NCBI GenBank assembly: GCA_943357025.1
Contig: CALRGA010000005.1
Span: 1-37,970 of the forward strand
Source of the DNA: Candidatus Uhrbacteria bacterium RIFOXYB12_FULL_58_10
GTDB taxonomy: Bacteria; Patescibacteriota; Patescibacteriia; UBA9934; GWF2-40-263
DNA: 37,970 nt
Direction of reading: 5' to 3'
Shown one piece after another: positions 29,361 to 35,336 of the stretch. Position 1 is the first letter of the stretch. Every line of letters starts with the position of its first letter. The position numbers and the translations under genes are program-made. The notes under the pieces were generated by a model that searched no databases, had not been told where the DNA came from, and saw nothing but the letters and a program-made list of their open reading frames with translations.

Positions 29361-30418
29361 GGATTGCGGTCGACGGCACCACGATGCGCGACGGCGCGGG
29401 AATTGGCACGTACGCGCGTTCCGTCGTCGAGGCCATGCGATCCGTTCCTGGAACGGATCTCTTCGTTTGGAATCCGAAGCGCCGCGTCCCGTTTTTGACG
29501 CGGCATGTCAGCCTGCCGGTCGTCGCGACCATGAAAATGACCGACGTCCTGTTCTGTCCCGCCAATCAGTCGCCAATCTGTTGGACGGGAAAGACTGTCG
29601 TCACGGTCCACGACCTGACGATCTACGAGCACCCGGAATGGTTCCCAAAGTCAAAGCTCGACTTCGCCGCCCGCGTTCTCGTCCCGCGATCGCTACGACG
29701 CGCAAATGCGATCGTCGCGGTATCCGAGGCGACGAAGAAACAGATCGGACGCGTGTTCCCGGACGTCGTCGACAAGGTTGTCGTTGTCTATCCCGGCGTC
29801 GTCAGCGTTTCCCCTCCTCATAGGGAGGAGGGGACAGGCGTGGTCGCCGCGACGTCCGACACGATCCTCTTCGTCGGCACCCTCGAGCCGCGCAAGAACC
29901 TCGTCAACGCGCTCGCCGCGTTCGACGCGTTCCTGCGCATGCACCGCGAGCGCGCCGCGACGACGCGCTTCGTCATCGCGGGAGGAATCGGATGGAACGC
30001 CGAGCCGATCCTTGAGGCGATCGCGCAGACGAATGCCGCCTGGCAATCCGTCGCGGGCGGCGACGTCGTCCGACAGGTCGGGTACGTCACCGAGGACGAG
30101 AAGGCGAATTTATACTCGCAGGCCGCATGTTTCTTTTTTCCATCGTGGGAGGAAGGGTTCGGCCTCCCGGTCCTCGAGGCCATGGCCGCCGGCGTCCCGG
30201 TCATCGCGTCGAACCGCGGCGCGCTTCCCGAGGTCGGCGGCGACGCGGTGATCTACGTCGAGCCCGACGACACCGAGCAGATGGCGTTCGCGATCGCCCA
30301 GTGCGTGATGATGCCCGAGGCGCTCGGAGAAATGGTCGCGGCCGCGAAGCTCCGCGCGGCGGAATTTTCGTGGGAGCGAACGGCGCGTTCGATCGTAGAA
30401 ATTTTTGAGAAAATTTGA
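29357..30418 (+). CDS. GT4-family glycosyltransferase
   Basis: MRIAVDGTTMRDGAGIGTYARSVVEAM; FFPSWEEGFGLPVLEAMAAGVPVIASNRGALPEVGGDA. Confidence 0.92.
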   Translation: MRIAVDGTTMRDGAGIGTYARSVVEAMRSVPGTDLFVWNPKRRVPFLTRHVSLPVVATMKMTDVLFCPANQSPICWTGKTVVTVHDLTIYEHPEWFPKSKLDFAARVLVPRSLRRANAIVAVSEATKKQIGRVFPDVVDKVVVVYPGVVSVSPPHREEGTGVVAATSDTILFVGTLEPRKNLVNALAAFDAFLRMHRERAATTRFVIAGGIGWNAEPILEAIAQTNAAWQSVAGGDVVRQVGYVTEDEKANLYSQAACFFFPSWEEGFGLPVLEAMAAGVPVIASNRGALPEVGGDAVIYVEPDDTEQMAFAIAQCVMMPEALGEMVAAAKLRAAEFSWERTARSIVEIFEKI

Positions 30419-30448
30419 TTTTACTTTTGTGGCTCGCCGCCACCGGGC

Positions 30449-30652
30449 GTTACTTTCTTTGAAGGCGGCAAAGAAAGTAACCAAAGAAAACCGCTACCGC
30501 CCGGCCATCCGCTCCTACGCCAGAACGCGAAAAATTGGCTCGGCTGCGGAACTCGCTTCTCGCCTGCGGGCTCGTACGCTCAGACAATCCTCGCCCGTGC
30601 TGACGCACCCGCCAATTTTTCGCGTCCTGGCTGGGTCGCTCCGGCAGGGCGG
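30449..30652 (+). repeat. Structured repeat element, copy A
   Basis: 13-bp hairpin GTTACTTTCTTTG/CAAAGAAAGTAAC, then a long stem 30520-30539/30611-30630; shares 18-nt and 27-nt blocks with copy B. Confidence 0.85.
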
Positions 30653-30688
30653 CGACCGGATGGAAGTCTTTTTGATAACCACCCCTAA

Positions 30689-30709
30689 CCCCTCCTTGAA
30701 AAGGAGGGG
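30689..30709. repeat. Small palindromic repeat
   Basis: CCCCTCCTT-GAA-AAGGAGGGG perfect 9-bp stem. Confidence 0.8.
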
Positions 30710-30768
30710 AGACGAGGGAGAAAAAAGCCTCAGCCACAAAACAATTGCGCAACACCGCCCGGACGACC

Positions 30769-30986
30769 CGCCCTGTCGGAATGGCGGATGGGAGATGGGA
30801 CGTAAAACTTGGCCGGGTGCATCAGCACGGGCGAGGATTGTCTGAGCGAAGCGGCGCTGTCAGGGGTTAACGTCCGGCGCAGCTAGCGAGTTCCGCAGCC
30901 GAGGCCAAGTTTTACGTCCCATCCCGCCATGGAGACCGGGCGGCGGATTTCTTTGCTTACTTTCTTTTTCCGCAAAAGAAAGTAAG
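30769..30986 (-). repeat. Structured repeat element, copy B (inverted relative to A)
   Basis: Hairpin CTTACTTTCTTTT/AAAAGAAAGTAAG (30956-30986) and perfect 21-bp stem 30794-30814/30903-30923. Confidence 0.85.
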
Positions 30987-31007
30987 GCCCCGTGGGTGGC
31001 AACCCAC

Positions 31008-31037
31008 AAAAAAACTCCTCACGGAGTTCTTTTTTTT
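31008..31037. terminator. Bidirectional intrinsic terminator of the downstream minus-strand gene
   Basis: A-run AACTCC-TCAC-GGAGTT T-run, adjacent to the stop at 31044. Confidence 0.85.
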
Positions 31038-31043
31038 TCGCGC

Positions 31044-31508
31044 TTACAATTTCGTCTGCAAATAAGCAATCAACACCACCTGCGCCAGCAAGGCGTAGTA
31101 CAGCGGAACTTCTCCGCGCCTCTTCACGAAGAAATCGTGGAAGTAGAAGTGCATCGTGTTGAACCATCGCAGGAGCGGGGTCTTGGTGACCTCGTAGAGT
31201 CCGACGATGAGGTCGGGTAGGACCCCTCCGACGATTCCCCAGGTGAACGTCCGCATGTGGTCGATATCGCGCGTATTGGCGAGCAGGAGGACGAACAGCA
31301 GCGCGATGGTGGCGTCCACGGCCACGTAGGCCACGGCCTGGGTCTGGCGCGTCTTGTGGACGCGAAAGTTGTCTGAGATCCCGGTATCGCCGTGCGGGAT
31401 CATGTCGATCATGAAGTGAGAAACGAAACCGAGAACAAAGGCAACCACCGGATTTCCAACCGCATGCCCGATAACCGCCCCGAGCGTCGCGTGCGTTGTC
31501 AAAGTCAT
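31044..31508 (-). CDS. Membrane-bound metal-dependent hydrolase-like protein
   Basis: MTLTTHATLGAVIGHAVGNPVVAFVLGFVSHFMIDMIPHGD; multiple TMs; start revised from 31574. Confidence 0.65.
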   Translation of the reverse strand: MTLTTHATLGAVIGHAVGNPVVAFVLGFVSHFMIDMIPHGDTGISDNFRVHKTRQTQAVAYVAVDATIALLFVLLLANTRDIDHMRTFTWGIVGGVLPDLIVGLYEVTKTPLLRWFNTMHFYFHDFFVKRRGEVPLYYALLAQVVLIAYLQTKL

Positions 31509-31518
31509 AGTTGGCCGG

Positions 31519-31547
31519 ATTATGCCATATCGTGAGGATTTATGCAA
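31519..31547 (-). promoter_or_regulatory. Promoter of the hydrolase-like gene
   Basis: Minus strand TTGCAT-N17-CATAAT with extended TGG; -10 is 10 nt from the ATG. Confidence 0.7.
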
Positions 31548-31567
31548 TAAAATGCAGTTGGATTCGC

Positions 31568-31596
31568 TTGGCAATTCTTGGGCATTCTGCTACCAT
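31568..31596 (+). promoter_or_regulatory. Promoter of tRNA-Leu
   Basis: TTGGCA-N17-TACCAT with extended TGC. Confidence 0.65.
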
Positions 31597-31615
31597 TCTC
31601 CCGCGAGCGACCAAT

Positions 31616-31701
31616 GGGCGAGTGGCGGAATGGTATACGCGCGGGACTCAAAATCCCGTGTCCGCAAGGGCATGAGGGTTCGAGTCCCTCCTCGCCCACC
31701 A
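31616..31701 (+). tRNA. tRNA-Leu (CAA)
   Basis: Acceptor GGGCGAG/CTCGCCC, loop CTCAAAA, long variable arm, encoded CCA. Confidence 0.95.
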
Positions 31702-31824
31702 AAAACCGTTTAATTTCGCGATCTGCTGGTTTGCCGCTCCGCTCCCTCCCTCACCGTATATTCGTATACGCCTCGGTCGGGTGCTCGCGGCGCACCAACA
31801 TCTCATCAAAATTAAACAGTTTTT
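31701..31824. repeat. Imperfect palindrome between tRNA genes
   Basis: AAAAACCGTTTAATTT ... AAATTAAACAGTTTTT (15/16 inverted match), inner CGTATA-TTCG-TATACG. Confidence 0.65.
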
Positions 31825-31880
31825 GTCCCACCGAACGCTTGTCAGAAAACGTCGTGTCTGGTATCATCCTGGCACATCGA

Positions 31881-31957
31881 GGCTGGGTAGCTCAGTCGGT
31901 TAGAGCGAGGGACTCATAAGCCCTAGGTCGGCGGTTCGATTCCGCCCCCAGCTACCA
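31881..31957 (+). tRNA. tRNA with CAT anticodon (elongator Met or Ile2)
   Basis: Cloverleaf GGCTGGG...CCCAGCT-ACCA, loop CTCATAA. Confidence 0.92.
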
Positions 31958-32007
31958 AAGCTGATTCAGACTGATCGCTCGCGGCGTGCGCCTTTACGGA
32001 CGCAGGC

Positions 32008-32084
32008 CGCGGGGTAGAGCAGCCAGGCAGCTCGCCAGGCTCATAACCTGGAGGTCGTCGGTTCAAATCCGACCCCCGCAACCA
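32008..32084 (+). tRNA. Initiator tRNA-fMet (CAT)
   Basis: CGCGGGG/CCCCGCA with C1:A72 mismatch, CTCATAA loop, encoded CCA; close to E. coli fMet. Confidence 0.95.
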
Positions 32085-32116
32085 AAAGGATTCGTCGCTC
32101 GCGACGGATCTTTTTG
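32085..32116 (+). terminator. Terminator of the tRNA cluster
   Basis: AAAAGGATTCGTCG-CTCG-CGACGGATCTTTTT (two G.T wobbles). Confidence 0.85.
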
Positions 32117-32133
32117 TTTGTCGTTTCGTTTGG

Positions 32134-32139
32134 TATACT
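32134..32139 (+). promoter_or_regulatory. Extended -10 TGG-TATACT of parA
   Basis: 11 nt before the ATG. Confidence 0.65.
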
Positions 32140-32150
32140 ACCCACGTTCT

Positions 32151-32924
32151 ATGGCACACATCGTATCGGTGGTAAATCAAAAAGGCGGCGTGGGGAAGAC
32201 CACGACGACGTTGAATTTGGCCGCGTATTTGGCGGAGCAGGGGAAGTTCGTTTTGGTGATTGATTTGGATCCGCAGGCGAACGCGACGTCCGGATTAGGA
32301 ATCGCGCACGCGGATCTGGAGCATGGAATCTACGAGGGGATCATCGGGCAGAAGGCGATGCGGGACGTGGTGATGACCACGGCGCACGAGGGATTGAAGA
32401 TCATCCCGGCGACGCAGGCGCTTTCCGGCGCTTCGGTCGAGCTCGTGAACATGGAGGAGCGCGAGCACTTTCTACGGAAGGCGCTTTTGGAGATCCGCAA
32501 CGACTACGATTACATTCTCATCGACAATCCTCCGACCCTCGGCCTTTTGACGATCAACGGCCTCGTGGCGTCCGACTCCGTGCTCATCCCGGTCCAGGCA
32601 GAATATTTCGCGCTCGAGGGGCTCGGCCAGCTGATGAACACGGTGAACCTGATCAAGGAGAACCTGAAGCCCGAGCTGAACGTGATGGGCGCGGTGATTA
32701 CGATGTTCGACGCGCGCACCCGTCTGTCGCAGGAAGTGCTCGAGGAACTGTACCGCTACTTTCCGGACAAGATTTTTCGCTCGGTCATCCCTCGCTCGGT
32801 TCGCCTCGCGGAAGCGCCGTCGTTCGGCAAGACGATCCTCGGATACGACCCGTCGTCGAAGGCGGCGAAGGCGTATGAGCGGCTGGCACGCGAATTCATT
32901 CTGCGCGAAGACGGAAACGTATGA
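32151..32924 (+). CDS. parA: ParA-family chromosome partitioning ATPase (Soj)
   Basis: SVVNQKGGVGKTTTTLNLAAYLAEQGKFVLVIDLDPQANATSGLG. Confidence 0.96.
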   Translation: MAHIVSVVNQKGGVGKTTTTLNLAAYLAEQGKFVLVIDLDPQANATSGLGIAHADLEHGIYEGIIGQKAMRDVVMTTAHEGLKIIPATQALSGASVELVNMEEREHFLRKALLEIRNDYDYILIDNPPTLGLLTINGLVASDSVLIPVQAEYFALEGLGQLMNTVNLIKENLKPELNVMGAVITMFDARTRLSQEVLEELYRYFPDKIFRSVIPRSVRLAEAPSFGKTILGYDPSSKAAKAYERLAREFILREDGNV

Positions 32925-33796
32925 TGATGAAACCTGCGCTCGGCCGCGGTCTCGGATCGCTCATCCCAAACGCCCCGGCTCCGCGCACAATGACGGAGCA
33001 GATCATCCCTTCGGCACGACGGGAAATCTTGGACGTCCCGCTCGACCAGATCGTACCGAACCCGCGCCAGCCTCGATCACATTTTTCGCCGGCCGAGCTT
33101 GAGGACCTTATCGCCAGCATCAAGGAGCACGGCGTGATGCAGCCCGTGACCGTCACCAAAGTCGCGAACGGCTACGAGCTGATCGCGGGAGAACGGCGGT
33201 TCCGCGCATCCTCGGCGCTCGGGCTCGCGACGATCCCCGCGATTGTCCGTGAGGCGAGCGAGCAGCAGAAGCTTGAGCTTGCGCTCATTGAGAACATCCA
33301 GCGCCAGGACCTGAACGCCGTCGAGGAAGCGATCGCATATCGCGCGCTCATCGACGAGTTCAACCTCACCCAGGAGGTCGTTGCCGCGCGCGTGGGCAAA
33401 AGCCGCAGCAACGTGGCAAACATCCTGCGCCTGCTCGATTTGCCCGACGACGTGCTCGACGCGCTGCGCGACGGCAAACTGACGAAGTCGCACGCGAGGA
33501 CATTGCTCGCCGAGGCCGATCCCGTTCGTCGCCGGTCGCTGTTCCAGCAGATGCTCAACGGCGGCATGACCGTCCGCGAGATGGAAGAGCGCGTGGGCCT
33601 CGGGTCAAAAGGAAAGAAGGTCGACGGCGTGCGCGCGACGAAGGATCCGAATGTCGCGGCGCATGAGAACCGTCTTCGCGAGATCTTCGGCACGAAGGTC
33701 GAGATCGCCGAGAAGGGCGGGAAGGGGACGGTCGCGATCAGCTTCTATTCGAAAGAGGAGCTCCTCGAGCTCCTCGGCCGCCTGTCCGACGTCTAG
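32921..33796 (+). CDS. parB: ParB/Spo0J-family partition protein
   Basis: ALGRGLGSLIPN; NPRQPRSHF; GERRFRASSALGLATIPAIV; LIENIQRQDLNAVEEA. Confidence 0.96.
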   Translation: MMMKPALGRGLGSLIPNAPAPRTMTEQIIPSARREILDVPLDQIVPNPRQPRSHFSPAELEDLIASIKEHGVMQPVTVTKVANGYELIAGERRFRASSALGLATIPAIVREASEQQKLELALIENIQRQDLNAVEEAIAYRALIDEFNLTQEVVAARVGKSRSNVANILRLLDLPDDVLDALRDGKLTKSHARTLLAEADPVRRRSLFQQMLNGGMTVREMEERVGLGSKGKKVDGVRATKDPNVAAHENRLREIFGTKVEIAEKGGKGTVAISFYSKEELLELLGRLSDV

Positions 33797-35277
33797 GCTT
33801 TTCTTGAAATCATCCCCCGCAGCCAGCCGGACACGGTCGATTTGGCCGCGTCCTTTATTTTTGATCTCGCGTGATGCGTCTTTACGAACTTGATCCAGTC
33901 GGGGTTCGGGCCGCGGCGGTTCTTGTCAGTGACAATCTCGACCACGTCGTTCGAGCGCAGCGCAGTGTCGAGGTTGCGCATGGTGCCGTTGATGCGCGCG
34001 GCCGAGCATTTGTTTCCGAGCTCGGTGTGGATCGCGTACGCGAAATCGACGGGCGTGGCGTTTTCAGGGAGGTCGATGACGTCGCCGTTCGGCGTAAAGA
34101 CGAAGATGCGGTCCTTGAACACGTCGATCTTCATGATCTCAAGCTGCTCCATGAAGTCCTTCTTTCCCGCCAGCTCCTTCTGGATCTTGGCGAGCTCCTC
34201 CATCCAGTACAGGTTCTTGAGCGGCGACATTCCGGCCTCCTTGTAGCGCCAGTGCGCGGCCACGCCGAACTCGGCAAGCTCGTGCATCTCCTGCGTGCGG
34301 ATCTGGAACTCGACGATCTCGCCGTCGTCGGTGAACACCGTCGTGTGGAGGCTCTGGTAGCCGTTCGGCTTCGGCTGGGCGAGGTAGTCCTTGATGCGTC
34401 CCGGCATCGGCGCGAACTTTTGGTGAAGGATTCCGAGCACGCCGTAGCATTCTTCCACGTCCCTCACGATGACGCGGATGGCAATGAGGTCGTAAACCTT
34501 CGACAGGTCGTCGTCGTACTTTCCAAGCTTCTTATACAGGCTGTACAGGCGTTTGACGCGCCCGTGGACCGCGGCGTCCGCGACGCTGAACTCGACGAGG
34601 TACTTCTCGGTCTGATCGATGATGCGCGAGACGTATGCCCCTTTTTCGCGGACCTTTGCCGTTATCATGTCGCGCACGCGCTCGAAGTCGCGCGGAAAGA
34701 GGTACTCGAAGCACAGGTCCTCGATCTCTCCCTTGAACTCGCTCATGCCGAGGCGCCCGGCGATCGGGGCGTAGATCTCGAGCGACTCGCGCGCGATGCG
34801 CTCCTGCTTGTGCTTGGGCTGGGCGTAGAGCGTCTTCAGATTGTGCAGACGGTCGGCGAACTTGATGAAAACCACGCGCACGTCGCTGGCCATCGCCAAA
34901 AACATCTTGCGCATGTTTTCCGCGTACCGGTCGGCTCCGGAATACTTAACCTTCTTCAGCTTCGTCAGCGAGTCCACGAGCGACGCGATGTCGTCGCCGA
35001 ACTCCGCGGCAACCTGCTCGAGCGTGATGTCCGAGTCCTCCACGACGTCGTGCAGGAGCCCGGCGGCGACCACGTTCAGGTTCGATCCCATCTCCGCCAG
35101 CTTGTACGCAACCGCGAGCGGATGAACGATGTACGGGTCGCCGGTGAGTCGGATGATGTCCTTGTGCGCTCCCTCGGCCATCTCGTACGCGCGCGAAATC
35201 AGCCCGAGGTCCGGGTTCTCATAGGACGACGCGATCAGCCGCGTCAGCTCGTCGTAGGTCCGCGCATTCTCAGGCAT
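33793..35277 (-). CDS. RelA/SpoT-family protein (HD, synthetase, TGS; no C-terminal regulatory half)
   Basis: AAGLLHDVVEDSDIT (HD), synthetase QPKPNGYQSLHTTVF, TGS VFTPNGDVIDLPENATPVDFAYAIHTELG; start revised from 36537. Confidence 0.93.
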   Translation of the reverse strand: MPENARTYDELTRLIASSYENPDLGLISRAYEMAEGAHKDIIRLTGDPYIVHPLAVAYKLAEMGSNLNVVAAGLLHDVVEDSDITLEQVAAEFGDDIASLVDSLTKLKKVKYSGADRYAENMRKMFLAMASDVRVVFIKFADRLHNLKTLYAQPKHKQERIARESLEIYAPIAGRLGMSEFKGEIEDLCFEYLFPRDFERVRDMITAKVREKGAYVSRIIDQTEKYLVEFSVADAAVHGRVKRLYSLYKKLGKYDDDLSKVYDLIAIRVIVRDVEECYGVLGILHQKFAPMPGRIKDYLAQPKPNGYQSLHTTVFTDDGEIVEFQIRTQEMHELAEFGVAAHWRYKEAGMSPLKNLYWMEELAKIQKELAGKKDFMEQLEIMKIDVFKDRIFVFTPNGDVIDLPENATPVDFAYAIHTELGNKCSAARINGTMRNLDTALRSNDVVEIVTDKNRRGPNPDWIKFVKTHHARSKIKDAAKSTVSGWLRGMISRKA

Positions 35278-35308
35278 TGCTCCAGGATAGTACAGAACGC
35301 CGAAAATG

Positions 35309-35332
35309 AAAAGAACCCGATCGGGTTCTTTT
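35309..35332. terminator. topA terminator, perfect 24-nt palindrome
   Basis: AAAAGAACCCGATCGGGTTCTTTT. Confidence 0.8.
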
Positions 35333-35336
35333 CTCG

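Noticed and set aside
30405-30845. 146-aa ORF in the repeat interval
   Set aside because: Runs through hairpins and repeat copy A; translation is a typical spurious repeat-derived ORF
30992-31007. GTGGGT-GGCA-ACCCAC hairpin as a terminator
   Set aside because: Followed by A-run on plus and no T-tract on minus; short stem, function not supportable
30883-31167. 94-aa minus-strand ORF
   Set aside because: Spans repeat copy B and a terminator; no protein-like features
32151-33796. parS site near parAB
   Set aside because: No canonical TGTTTCACGTGAAACA-like palindrome seen by eye
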